Below, piece by piece: positions 1-7,336 of a stretch of 41,919 nt of DNA. Each line of letters begins with the position of its first letter. Position 1 is the first letter of the stretch. The notes beneath the pieces are model-generated. The model saw only the letters and a list, made by a program, of their open reading frames with translations, made no database searches and was not told where the DNA came from. The position numbers and the translations under genes were made by a program. The DNA is from Deltaproteobacteria bacterium (GTDB lineage Bacteria > Desulfobacterota > DSM-4660 > Desulfatiglandales > HGW-15), in contig JAFGDM010000144.1 in the NCBI GenBank assembly GCA_016932115.1, positions 1 through 41,919 of the forward strand, in the 5' to 3' direction.

Positions 1-124
1 GACGTAATTGTGCAGGTTTTTTCTGATCACCAATCAAATCTATTGTAATCAACCTGTAATTCTCAATTCGGGGAATGATAAATCCTAACTATCCAAATCT
101 GACAATTGACGAAAGGAACTCATT

Positions 125-1795
125 ATGGATTTGCTGAGAGTGTCAATGACCGATGGCCAAATCAACTGGGAGGAATTCCCCAAAGATCTGATTTTAGGCG
201 GTCGTGCAGTCATCGATTACTTGTTGACAAAGCATGCCGACCCCCGGGTTCATCCCCTTTCCAAACGTAACTACTTTGTGGTCGCACCAGGTCTCCTGGC
301 AGGTACAAGCGCACCAAATTCCGGACGTCTTTCAGTAGGCGGGAAAAGCCCTCTCACCGGCACGATTAAAGAAGCCAACGTGGGCGGAACCTCTGCCCAT
401 AAATTAGCACGATTGGGCATCAGGGCCATCATGGTGTCCGGCTCATCGGAAAGTCTGAAGATCCTAAAGATCGACGACAAGGGTGCTGTCTTGGAAGAGG
501 CAAGTACGCTAAAAGGACTTGGAAATTATCGCACCTGTGAAATCCTGCAGGAGCGTTATGGAGGCAATATAGGGATTATTATTGCCGGTCCTGCAGGGGA
601 AATGAAACTGAGTAACTCGACCGTAGCGGTAACAGATCCGGAAGGTAGGCCTTCACGGCATGCGGCAAGAGGCGGGCTGGGATCTGTTATGGCTTCAAAG
701 GGGCTAAAAGCCATCGTCATTGATGATGCCCATGGGAAAGGATGCGAGGCGGTCGATAAGGAAGGGTTCAAGCTCGCGGTTAAATCGGCTGCCGAAATGA
801 TTGCCTCCAAACCCATATGCCAGAACTTAGCCAAACTCGGCACGGGCATGTGGGTGGACAGTGATCATGCTCGCGGCAGCATGCCAACCTATAACTACCG
901 GGCAGGCGGGTTCGAAAACTATGAGAAAATCAATGGGAAAAGAATTTCCGAACTTGCCGAACAGCGCAAGGGGAAAATGGGACATCGATGCATGCCGACA
1001 TGCGTAGTTCGCTGCTCCACGGTTTATAACGATACCGAAGGACGGCATGTCACATCGGGTCTCGAGTATGAAACGTTGGCCATGTTGGGTGCTAATCTGG
1101 GGATCGATGACATTGATGCCATTGCTATGATGGATCATCGCTGTGACGATTTAGGCATCGACACCATTGAAATGGGCGCAGCCATTGGTGTACTGAATGA
1201 TGTCTATCTTTTTGAATTCGGCGACAAGGCCCAGGCGATGACTTACCTCGATGAAGTGGCAAAGGGCTCACCGGTCGGCCGCATTTTGGGGAATGGAGTT
1301 TCTGTAACCGCAAATGCTTTTGGCATTTCTCGCGTCCCGGCCGTCAAGGGTCAAGCCATCCCGGCCCATACGGGCCGCACCGTGAAGGGATGGGGAGTGA
1401 CTTATGCCACAAGTCCCCAAGGAGCAGATCACACTGCCGGCCCGGTGGGTGTGGAGCCCCTGTCGCCCGAAGGCCAGGTGGAGAGATCACGTTTGGCACA
1501 AATTCAGATGGCTTCATTGGATGCCACAGGAATGTGTTTCTTCACATTCCTGTACGCCACTCCCCAGGCAATCCTACCCATGATCAATTCCCTTTACGGC
1601 ATTCATTGGAGCGAAAATAACTATTTAGATATGGGCAAGGAGATGCTGCGCCAGGAGATCGCCTTTAACCGAAAGGCCGGCGTCGCCGTGGAAGGGAATT
1701 CAATGCCCGATTGGTTGCGTGAGGAACCCCTTCCTCCCAAAGGTACGGTTTTTGATGTTCCTCAGGATGAACTGGACAGGATTTTCGATTTCTAG
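125..1795 (+). CDS. Aldehyde ferredoxin oxidoreductase family (tungsten/molybdopterin) enzyme
   Basis: This 556-aa protein belongs to the AOR family, cytoplasmic enzymes that oxidise aldehydes to acids (or run in reverse) using a tungsten-bispyranopterin centre, one [4Fe-4S] cluster and ferredoxin. The N-terminal pterin-binding domain carries GRLSVGGKSPLTG at residues 67-79. The cluster ligands are visible as C289, C293 and C297 (CMPTCVVRC), with the distant fourth Cys at 471 in DATGMC. The spacing is C-x3-C-x3-C, where classical AOR has C-x2-C-x3-C. The length is slightly below the usual ~600 aa but all domains appear present. The ATG is preceded by AGGA about 8 nt upstream. No dedicated ferredoxin, MoaD/MoaE or NADH-linked subunit gene lies next to it, so the substrate and electron partner cannot be read from context. 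Family assignment is secure; substrate is unknown. Confidence 0.93.
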   Translation: MDLLRVSMTDGQINWEEFPKDLILGGRAVIDYLLTKHADPRVHPLSKRNYFVVAPGLLAGTSAPNSGRLSVGGKSPLTGTIKEANVGGTSAHKLARLGIRAIMVSGSSESLKILKIDDKGAVLEEASTLKGLGNYRTCEILQERYGGNIGIIIAGPAGEMKLSNSTVAVTDPEGRPSRHAARGGLGSVMASKGLKAIVIDDAHGKGCEAVDKEGFKLAVKSAAEMIASKPICQNLAKLGTGMWVDSDHARGSMPTYNYRAGGFENYEKINGKRISELAEQRKGKMGHRCMPTCVVRCSTVYNDTEGRHVTSGLEYETLAMLGANLGIDDIDAIAMMDHRCDDLGIDTIEMGAAIGVLNDVYLFEFGDKAQAMTYLDEVAKGSPVGRILGNGVSVTANAFGISRVPAVKGQAIPAHTGRTVKGWGVTYATSPQGADHTAGPVGVEPLSPEGQVERSRLAQIQMASLDATGMCFFTFLYATPQAILPMINSLYGIHWSENNYLDMGKEMLRQEIAFNRKAGVAVEGNSMPDWLREEPLPPKGTVFDVPQDELDRIFDF

Positions 1796-1816
1796 AGGTC
1801 CGGAGTAAAACCAAGT

Positions 1817-1843
1817 CCATCTGAAAAAGTGCACACTTGATGG
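1817..1843. terminator. Possible hairpin between convergent genes
   Basis: CCATC and GATGG bracket an inner AAGT/ACTT pair, giving an interrupted stem in the 112-bp gap between the convergent AOR and acyl-CoA dehydrogenase genes. There is no clean T-tract, so terminator function is only a possibility. Confidence 0.25.
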
Positions 1844-1907
1844 GGAGACCCAATATATCTCCAATAAATTGAATAAAATAGAATTATAGATTAGCCCGGC
1901 ATTTATG

Positions 1908-3206
1908 TTAAAGTTTACCTGTTCCAAAGGATGAGAAATCTAAGTCATAAAACTGTCTGCAAACGGAGAACAAACCCAATTGCACCCCACCCAAAACCAG
2001 TTTGGCAAGGGCTGAGTCCCGATAATACTTTTCGTACTGTCCTTCACGGACATATCCCTGGGAGCCCATGAACTCCATCCCTCTCAGGATCAGCTCAGAC
2101 GCCCTCCTGGCCGCAAAACAGAGCACGGATCTTGCTTGAGCGATCATGCTGTCCGTGGTCCGCGACCCATATATTTCTCCATGGTCGTATTGATAAGCCA
2201 ACTGCAGGTAAGCCGCTCTTGATACAGATATCACCGAAGCCATTTCCCCCAAAAAAGCTGCCGTGGAAAGATGTTGCCTCACCGGTTTCCCCCCAACCAC
2301 CCTTTCTCCCGTATAGGCGAGGAGTTCGTCAAAAGCCCCTTGCAACATCCCCACGCAATTTGCCGCATTTCCGGGAAAGGCCGATACAACGGTCGTAATA
2401 AACAAATCCCATGCCTCCGGCCCCTTTAAGCCCCATTCCTTCGGCACTCTCACGTCATCGAAATAGGTAGAAGTATTCCTGTCTGCATTTACCCCGCATT
2501 TGACTTCAAATTTCCCGTGAGAGACGCCCGGCCAAGGTTCGGGAACATAAATCAAACTGAACCCTTCCTTCCCCGACTTCGAATCCATATTGCAAATAAC
2601 GCAGTTAAGGTCTGCTATTCCGCTATTGCTGGCCCATTGTTTGCTCCCGTTAATGACCCACTCATTGCCTTTCAGCTCGGATTTGGTGCGGACCAATCTT
2701 CCTTCATTCAGGTGGTTTTCTATGTCACAGGCGGATTGAGCCTCACTCATGTTCAAGCAGGCTTGACGCAATTTATTCTCCAGAAACATGGGTGCAAATT
2801 TGTCAAGCACTGATTTCCCCCATGACTTGGCGGTCGGTGAGGAAGAGCGATAGGCCCGTAAGGCGGGTGCCAGGCCCCAAGCCGTCACACTGAGAGCGAG
2901 ACTTATACCGTAATCTCCTCGGGATATCTGCTCATTCTTTAGCGCGTTTGTGACTACAGAGGAAGGCCCCATCCCTCCAAAGTCTTTGGGGATCGTCAAT
3001 TTCTGCCACCCGAGATCGATGTGCAACTTCTTAAGAATCGGCCTAACAATCTCCTCGTGTGTCGTATCATCATCGATTAAGTGTCGAACAGGCATGATTT
3101 CCTTATCCACGAAATCCGCGATCATTTTCTGAATCATCCGCTGCTCTTCATTAACGAAGCATTCCGGGTACTGCAATTTGTACCACTGACTATTTTGATT
3201 CAACAT
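1908..3206 (-). CDS. Acyl-CoA dehydrogenase-like flavoprotein with atypical active site
   Basis: The 432-aa protein has the three-part acyl-CoA dehydrogenase layout: N-terminal helical domain (about 20-145), middle beta domain (NMSEAQSACD, WVINGSKQWASN, about 150-260), and C-terminal helical domain ending in GSQGYVREG...YYRDSA. Acyl-CoA dehydrogenases are FAD enzymes that introduce a 2,3-double bond into acyl-CoA. The position that normally holds the catalytic Glu in an EGT motif reads L405-G-G instead, so the usual base is missing; in some family members the base sits elsewhere. The ATG has a good Shine-Dalgarno (GGGAGG, about 7 nt upstream). The gene stands alone, with no ETF or CoA ligase gene next to it. 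Membership of the superfamily is clear; the substrate, and whether it dehydrogenates at all, are open. Confidence 0.88.
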   Translation of the reverse strand: MLNQNSQWYKLQYPECFVNEEQRMIQKMIADFVDKEIMPVRHLIDDDTTHEEIVRPILKKLHIDLGWQKLTIPKDFGGMGPSSVVTNALKNEQISRGDYGISLALSVTAWGLAPALRAYRSSSPTAKSWGKSVLDKFAPMFLENKLRQACLNMSEAQSACDIENHLNEGRLVRTKSELKGNEWVINGSKQWASNSGIADLNCVICNMDSKSGKEGFSLIYVPEPWPGVSHGKFEVKCGVNADRNTSTYFDDVRVPKEWGLKGPEAWDLFITTVVSAFPGNAANCVGMLQGAFDELLAYTGERVVGGKPVRQHLSTAAFLGEMASVISVSRAAYLQLAYQYDHGEIYGSRTTDSMIAQARSVLCFAARRASELILRGMEFMGSQGYVREGQYEKYYRDSALAKLVLGGVQLGLFSVCRQFYDLDFSSFGTGKL

Positions 3207-3299
3207 GGGGAAACCTCCCTTTGCCCATTTCTCAGAATTCGCAAAACCTCATTCCATGTAAACTGCAGGTACATCGGGACGCGGCGACGCTTGATTATT

Positions 3300-3328
3300 T
3301 ATTTTTCAGAGTCTCTATTCTTTGTCAA
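3300..3328 (-). promoter_or_regulatory. Possible promoter for the acyl-CoA dehydrogenase gene
   Basis: On the minus strand a perfect -35 TTGACA (3328-3323) is followed at 17-18 nt by an A/T-rich AAAATA-like element. The -10 match is poor. The site lies about 95 bp upstream of the start codon and just past the IstB remnant. Confidence 0.35.
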
Positions 3329-3350
3329 GCAAGTTTGAACCCAGTCTTCC

Positions 3351-3451
3351 TAATCGACATTTCTTGAACTCGATTTTGGTTTTATTGTTGTATTGTGGAG
3401 GAAGCGATCGAGGATTGCATCGGCAATGGCTGCGTTTTTAATTTCATTAAG
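3351..3451 (-). pseudogene. istB: C-terminal remnant of an IS21-family IstB ATPase
   Basis: Minus-strand translation of this stretch gives an open tail of 33 residues that includes IADAILDRFLHN and then an IKPKSSSRN-like end before TAG at 3353-3351. IstB, the AAA+ helper of IS21-type transposition, ends in a closely similar ADAILDR-hhHN-...-GESMRK sequence. An in-frame TAG (3454-3452) sits just upstream, and nothing IstB-like precedes it, so only the extreme C-terminus survives. I did not find matching terminal inverted repeats or an istA fragment. This is read directly from the translation; the family match is from memory of IstB tails. Confidence 0.7.
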
Positions 3452-3516
3452 CTAGAGCAAGGCACAAAAAAAAGTTCTCTCCTGTTCACGTACAACTACC
3501 GCTTGCGTCCTGACGA

Positions 3517-3786
3517 CTATGAAGCTTCAGCGTATGCAGGGCGGAGCCTCACGAGCCTTCGTTTGGGCCGTAGGGACACAACGTCAATGGCTTTTTCGGT
3601 TGGTTCCACCCTTTTCTCACTCAGTTCCTGATACAAGGATTTGGCTTGCTGGTAAGATTCTCCTTCATACACGAGCCGGCTTCCCTTTTTGACCTCGAAT
3701 CGGTGTTTATTGGTGGCAGGCATAACGTACTCTCGGAGGCTCGCTTTCCCTTCTTTGACTGTATAGATTTCTTTTGCTTCATCCAT
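3517..3786 (-). CDS. Hypothetical 89-aa protein
   Basis: I do not recognise this protein. It is a small, highly charged polypeptide (MDEAKEIYTVKEGK at the start, RFEVKKGSRLVYEGESYQQA in the middle, KRRLVRLRP near the end). The periodic strand-like pattern followed by a probable helix is compatible with a small alpha/beta fold. The ATG at 3786 is chosen because AAGGAG lies about 10 nt upstream; a longer reading frame runs upstream to 3855 but has no comparable ribosome-binding site. It lies just upstream of the IstB remnant on the same strand, so it may be cargo or debris of the same mobile element. No membrane segment or signal peptide is seen. Confidence 0.5.
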   Translation of the reverse strand: MDEAKEIYTVKEGKASLREYVMPATNKHRFEVKKGSRLVYEGESYQQAKSLYQELSEKRVEPTEKAIDVVSLRPKRRLVRLRPAYAEAS

Positions 3787-4172
3787 ATCTCGATAACTCC
3801 TTCTGGCCTGGTAAATACAGGACGATAAATTCTTTGAGTCTTTCCCGCAGAACAAAACAAATTATGTTTATTCTGCCTATCCGACCCCGTTTCAAGCTTC
3901 ACTGGTTTGTTGGCTTGCGGTTTATAAGGAAGGAAAACTTCGCAGCTCTGTGCGGTTCTGCTTAGCTCCTATTGACACAACAATAACCAGATCAGACGGC
4001 AAAGTCAACTGCAAATTAAATTAGACTGCGGAGGTGCAAATTCTTACCGCTATCTCCCTTTGTTTTTGCCGGTTTGACAACTGCTCAGCAATTGAGAAAA
4101 TCCGCATCAATAAACATCGTCTTAAAGTCGCCATAGCCAACAAACTACCGGGAGGTCCAAGTATCCTAACCG

Positions 4173-4259
4173 CCTGTTAAAACTCTGGGTGCCGGATGAC
4201 TCAGAGCTGATAAGCCGAAGACCTAGGGTAGGTTGCCGCAACTCCGTTTTTAGGGGAGG
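4173..4259 (+). ncRNA. Candidate structured RNA element, class unknown
   Basis: Several hairpins follow one another: CTCTG paired with CAGAG; ACCTA-GGG-TAGGT (perfect 5 bp); GTTG-CCG-CAAC (perfect 4 bp); and CTCC with a later GGAG. A piece reading AAGCCGAAGACCT resembles the 3' side of cobalamin-riboswitch cores, but the rest of that consensus is not convincing. The next gene seems to have its own promoter downstream of this element, which argues against a simple leader. Either strand is possible. No family assignment is made. Confidence 0.25.
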
Positions 4260-4367
4260 GACCATAACACTCTCGGCCTAGCATGTCAAGAATAAAGCCA
4301 ACTCATGACATTGATACTGTTCATCCTTACCCGATTTGAAGAGGGGTTTGTGAATATTTTATCGGCA

Positions 4368-4396
4368 TTGCATTTCCTCACGAAAAATGCTAAAAA
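4368..4396 (+). promoter_or_regulatory. Sigma-70-type promoter for the 145-aa repeat protein
   Basis: TTGCAT (4368-4373) and TAAAAA (4391-4396) are separated by 17 nt, with TGC directly before the -10 as in extended -10 promoters. Transcription would start about 25 nt before the start codon. Confidence 0.5.
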
Positions 4397-4428
4397 TTAC
4401 AATAAGTATATTTTTGAGGAGAACAAAA

Positions 4429-4866
4429 ATGACACACCAGGATAAAGGTCATTTCAGTCTGAAGCATTCGCCGGATAGAAAAATCAATGAACGCGTGGCT
4501 GAAATGGTCAAGGAGAAAGTTAAAGATGGGACTATGGCTTGCGCGATTGCGTTCGAAATCGCAGAGGCTCTAGGCGTTCCCGCGGAAGAGGTGGGGTTCA
4601 CTCTCGATTTACTGGAAATTAGCCTCGTTAAGTGTCAGCTCGGCCTTTTTGGGTATGGGCCGACCAGGAGGATTGTAAAACCGGCCGAGACGCTTTCTCC
4701 AGGTTTAGAAAAAGCCATCAGGGAATCCCTGCTGAACGATCGCCTGCCCTGCTCTTCTGCCTGGGCTATAGCGGAGAAATTCGGTCTAAGAAAAATGGAA
4801 GTCTCTTCCGGCTGTGAGACCCTTGGAATCAAAATCGGCCCATGCCAGTTGGGAACGTTCAAGTAG
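4429..4866 (+). CDS. Protein with two tandem Cys-containing helical repeats
   Basis: The 145-aa protein consists of two copies of a ~50-residue unit. Copy 1 (about residues 24-76) contains CAIAFEIAEALGVPAEEV and ends KCQLGLF. Copy 2 (about 94-145) contains CSSAWAIAEKFGLRKMEV and ends PCQLGTF. The shared pattern is C-x2-A-x2-IAE-x-h-G-h-x3-EV, then L-x-I, then CQLG-x-F. The helix-turn-helix-like rhythm suggests a small winged-helix or DNA-binding fold, but this is inference. Similar duplicated proteins are, to my recollection, scattered in anaerobic Deltaproteobacteria near molybdenum/tungsten enzyme genes; I cannot confirm that here, though an AOR gene lies 2.6 kb upstream. The ATG at 4429 is chosen over the one at 4387 because GAGGAG lies about 7 nt upstream. 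Confidence 0.75.
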   Translation: MTHQDKGHFSLKHSPDRKINERVAEMVKEKVKDGTMACAIAFEIAEALGVPAEEVGFTLDLLEISLVKCQLGLFGYGPTRRIVKPAETLSPGLEKAIRESLLNDRLPCSSAWAIAEKFGLRKMEVSSGCETLGIKIGPCQLGTFK

Positions 4867-4878
4867 AAGCTCTATCGC

Positions 4879-4898
4879 CTGAAGTGCGCCTACTTCAG
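4879..4898 (+). terminator. Hairpin after the repeat-protein gene
   Basis: CTGAAGT and ACTTCAG form a perfect 7-bp stem with a 6-nt loop, 13 nt after the stop codon. No T-tract follows, so it may stabilise the mRNA end rather than terminate. Confidence 0.35.
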
Positions 4899-4927
4899 TC
4901 AGTCGAATGGAGGGCAAAAATCTGGAC

Positions 4928-4985
4928 CACGAAATCCGAATTTCGAAACAAAACCCAATGACCGAAATCCCAATTAATCAAAAAA
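4928..4985. repeat. Degenerate CGAAATCC repeat tract
   Basis: CGAAATCC occurs at 4930-4937 and again at 4963-4970, with an inverted AATTTCG between, making a perfect 6-bp palindromic hairpin CGAAAT-CCGA-ATTTCG (4930-4945). The composition differs from nearby coding DNA. Tracts built on this octamer occur as dispersed intergenic repeats in some environmental genomes; that comparison is from memory. Confidence 0.45.
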
Positions 4986-5253
4986 GATGCGCCTAGTTAT
5001 TAAATCGAGGTCTTAGCCTAAGAACAAGGTTTTTTCACTTATTCTTCTAGGGACACAATCTTGGTGCAACGCGGCAACGGGTGATTGTTGAGAGGGGTAA
5101 ATGAAATACCCCGCATCCCCGTACATCCATTGTTTTCTTGAAAAATAGGAAAGCAAGTTTATTTCTCAGGGTCGTGAACGTGAAGGATGGAAAGAAATGG
5201 TTATTTTTAACAATCAGGATTGATTCAAATAGTTCAAATGGAGCGACGTGACG

Positions 5254-5850
5254 ATGTGTTCTGAAAGACAAGCGACCGTCATCAGAAAAACCAAGGAAAC
5301 AAATATCGAGGTAGAGCTCCTTCTTGATGGAAAGGGAGCTGCTGATATCCACACGGGGGTCCCATTTATGGACCACATGCTGACTCTCGTAGCCGGCCAC
5401 GGTTTTCTGGATCTCAGAATCCACGCAGAGGGTGATTTGGAGGTGGACGCTCACCATACAATCGAGGACCTGGGAATTTGTCTTGGAAAAGCTCTTAACC
5501 AGGCTCTCGGATCCAAAGAGGGAATAAAAAGATTCGGTTGCGCCTACGTTCCTCTGGATGAGGCGCTCGCCAGAGCGGTTGTGGATCTTTGCAACCGTCC
5601 TTTCCTGGCTTATCGCGTCTCCCCGAAAGAGAGCAGGACCGGTACCTTCGACGTCCATTTGCTGAGGGAGTTCTTTCGAGCATTAGTTCTCCATTCCGGT
5701 ATGACTCTCCACATTGATCTTCTTGCAGGGATTGATGCCCACCATGTTGCCGAGTCCATATGTAAGTCCTTTGCAAAGGCGTTGGACCAGGCCTCATCGC
5801 CGGAGCCAAGGCTTCAAGGGAGGGTGCCTTCCACAAAAGGCCTGCTCTAG
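5254..5850 (+). CDS. hisB: Imidazoleglycerol-phosphate dehydratase
   Basis: HisB dehydrates imidazole glycerol phosphate to imidazole acetol phosphate, the sixth step of histidine synthesis, in a Mn-dependent 24-mer in the cytoplasm. The signature metal-binding histidines are visible in MDHML, DAHHTIEDLGI and the late DAHHVAES. The protein covers the whole single-domain dehydratase (about 198 aa), without the phosphatase domain found in E. coli HisB. An in-frame GTG at 5248 is also possible, but GGAG (5240-5243) is better spaced (10 nt) for the ATG at 5254. It is followed by a lipoprotein gene and hisA in the same orientation; hisH, commonly found between hisB and hisA, is absent from this window. 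Confidence 0.95.
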   Translation: MCSERQATVIRKTKETNIEVELLLDGKGAADIHTGVPFMDHMLTLVAGHGFLDLRIHAEGDLEVDAHHTIEDLGICLGKALNQALGSKEGIKRFGCAYVPLDEALARAVVDLCNRPFLAYRVSPKESRTGTFDVHLLREFFRALVLHSGMTLHIDLLAGIDAHHVAESICKSFAKALDQASSPEPRLQGRVPSTKGLL

Positions 5851-5909
5851 CGGCTTGTTTCGATGGCTCGGGACTAACTCATTTAAGAAAGGAGTCGGCT
5901 TCCATAATC

Positions 5910-6593
5910 GTGAACACTATCCGCTTCTTGTTTTTAATCGTTTTTCCGGCGTTTTTTTTTACCGGATGTGGGACCTATGCGCCCCCGCCTGCCACTGAAG
6001 CACCACTTGTTTTCCCTCTTGAAAGTCTGGCGGTTTTCGGCTTTCTTTCCTCACCCCTTCCCACAGGTGAAAAAGACGGCACCGTGCGAAGTTCTCTTAC
6101 AGGCTCCATCTTCGTCCGGGGTTCGGTTCCTTCGGAAATTCCGGAGCAGCTTACAGCCCGGCTCTATGAACGTCTTTCCATGCGCCTCTCTTTGGAACTC
6201 ATCTCACCCGATATAGCCCGACAAGCCTTCTCGACCGTGAAGGACTCTTCTTACGACTTTGATGATAAAGAAATTGTCAGGAAAACCGGCGAGTCAGTCC
6301 CGGCGGCTGCTGTTTTGGCCGGTCGTGTCTTCCGCTGGCAGGAGCGGATCGGCGCGGATTTCTCCATAAGCAGGCCGGCATCCGTCGCCTTTGAACTCGC
6401 TCTTATCAATGTGGCGGACGGCAACGTCATCTGGAAGGGCAAGTTCGATAAAACGCAGGCTTCCCTTGCAGAGGACCTTCTGGACCTGAATACGTTTCTT
6501 AAGGGCAAAGGGCGATGGATGAGCGTTGAAGATCTGGCGGAAATAGGTCTTTCGGAGCTGGTGGAGCGGCTTCCGCTTGCAAAAAAGGAGTAG
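5910..6593 (+). CDS. Putative lipoprotein between hisB and hisA
   Basis: The 227-aa protein starts with a short hydrophobic signal (residues 5-18) and a lipobox ending T-G-C20, so it is probably a lipid-anchored envelope protein. The mature part reads as a small alpha/beta domain: a first strand (LAVFGFLSS), a segment with ARLYERLSMRLSLELISPDIA, and a strand pair around VFRWQERIG and VAFELALINVADGNVIWKG. That layout resembles outer-membrane-associated lipoproteins that collect a nucleotide-like fold near secretion systems, but I cannot place it in a named family. Start is GTG; AAAGGAG lies about 15 nt upstream, longer than usual. It sits 59 bp after hisB and only 3 bp before hisA, so it is probably cotranscribed with histidine genes. 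Confidence 0.8.
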   Translation: MNTIRFLFLIVFPAFFFTGCGTYAPPPATEAPLVFPLESLAVFGFLSSPLPTGEKDGTVRSSLTGSIFVRGSVPSEIPEQLTARLYERLSMRLSLELISPDIARQAFSTVKDSSYDFDDKEIVRKTGESVPAAAVLAGRVFRWQERIGADFSISRPASVAFELALINVADGNVIWKGKFDKTQASLAEDLLDLNTFLKGKGRWMSVEDLAEIGLSELVERLPLAKKE

Positions 6594-6596
6594 GCG

Positions 6597-7328
6597 ATGC
6601 TCGTCATACCGGCCATTGATTTAAAAGGAGGAAAGTGCGTCAGGCTAAAACAGGGCCGTATGTCCGAGGAAACACTTTATTCTGAATCACCCGGCAAAAC
6701 AGCCGTGGCCTGGTACCAACAAGGGGCCGAGAGGCTGCATCTGGTCGATCTGGACGGCGCAGTGGGAGGAAAACCCATAAACCGCCACGCCATTCGGGAA
6801 ATTCTTGAATCCGTTTCAATTCCGCTTCAACTGGGTGGAGGAATTAGAAACATGGATACTCTGAAAGCCTATTTTGACCTCGGTGTAAACTGGGCTATTT
6901 TGGGAACAGCCGCCGTCAAAGACCCCCTTTTTTTAGAACAAGCTTGCGCCGCCTTTCCCGATCGAATCATTCTTTCCATTGACGCCACGCACAATCGAGT
7001 CGCTGTTGAGGGGTGGACCGAGCCGACGAATGTGAGCGCCACAGCGCTGGCGCAGGCATTTACCGGCATTGGTATTTCCGCGATAGTTTATACAGATATT
7101 GAGCGTGACGGCATGAGCACAGGACCCAACCTTAAAGCAACAGAGCATTTTGCAGGGAATATCCGGATCCCTGTCATCGCCTCAGGAGGAATTTCCGGGA
7201 TTGAAGACGTAAAAAAAGTTGCGGCGCTCTCAAAGGTAGGGGTCATAGGCATGATTACCGGAAGAGCTCTCTACGAGGGGAAATTTAATCTGAAGGAGGC
7301 AGTAGAGGCTGCAAAAGAGGAAATTTGA
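6597..7328 (+). CDS. hisA: ProFAR isomerase (phosphoribosylformimino-AICAR ribotide isomerase)
   Basis: HisA is a (beta-alpha)8 barrel that isomerises the aminoaldose ProFAR to the aminoketose PRFAR in histidine synthesis. The protein is 243 aa, normal for the family. The catalytic acids are visible: D8 in PAIDLKGG and D129 in LSIDA. The phosphate-binding loops are QLGGGIR near residue 80 and IASGGIS and GMITGRALY toward the C-terminus. AAGGAG overlaps the end of the lipoprotein gene 6-7 nt before the ATG, which fits translational coupling. The neighbour hisF is not present downstream; the next gene is yqeY behind its own promoter. Confidence 0.96.
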   Translation: MLVIPAIDLKGGKCVRLKQGRMSEETLYSESPGKTAVAWYQQGAERLHLVDLDGAVGGKPINRHAIREILESVSIPLQLGGGIRNMDTLKAYFDLGVNWAILGTAAVKDPLFLEQACAAFPDRIILSIDATHNRVAVEGWTEPTNVSATALAQAFTGIGISAIVYTDIERDGMSTGPNLKATEHFAGNIRIPVIASGGISGIEDVKKVAALSKVGVIGMITGRALYEGKFNLKEAVEAAKEEI

Positions 7329-7336
7329 ATTATCTG

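Larger units (their letters stand above)
3207..3516. other. 310-bp intergenic stretch
   Basis: No intact gene is seen. It holds the ribosome-binding site and a possible promoter of the acyl-CoA dehydrogenase gene, and the IstB C-terminal remnant at 3351-3451. The rest is AT-rich and unassigned. Confidence 0.6.
3787..4428. other. 642-bp non-coding stretch with hairpins
   Basis: No convincing gene is seen on either strand. The stretch contains a run of consecutive short hairpins at about 4173-4259 and a good promoter at 4368-4396 for the next gene. The remainder holds nothing I can identify. Confidence 0.55.
4867..5253. other. 387-bp intergenic stretch before hisB
   Basis: No gene is seen. 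It contains a perfect 7-bp hairpin (4879-4898) just after the preceding stop codon, a CGAAATCC repeat tract (4928-4985), and a GGGGTA/TACCCC hairpin at 5094-5112. No strong hisB promoter could be picked; TTGAAA at 5138-5143 has only a weak -10 partner. Confidence 0.55.

Noticed and set aside
4173-4259. Calling the hairpin run a cobalamin or molybdenum-cofactor riboswitch
   Set aside because: Only a short piece resembles a cobalamin core and the Moco consensus could not be matched; the downstream gene also appears to have its own promoter.
5047-5658. A 203-codon minus-strand open frame
   Set aside because: Most of it is antisense to hisB; no recognisable domain.
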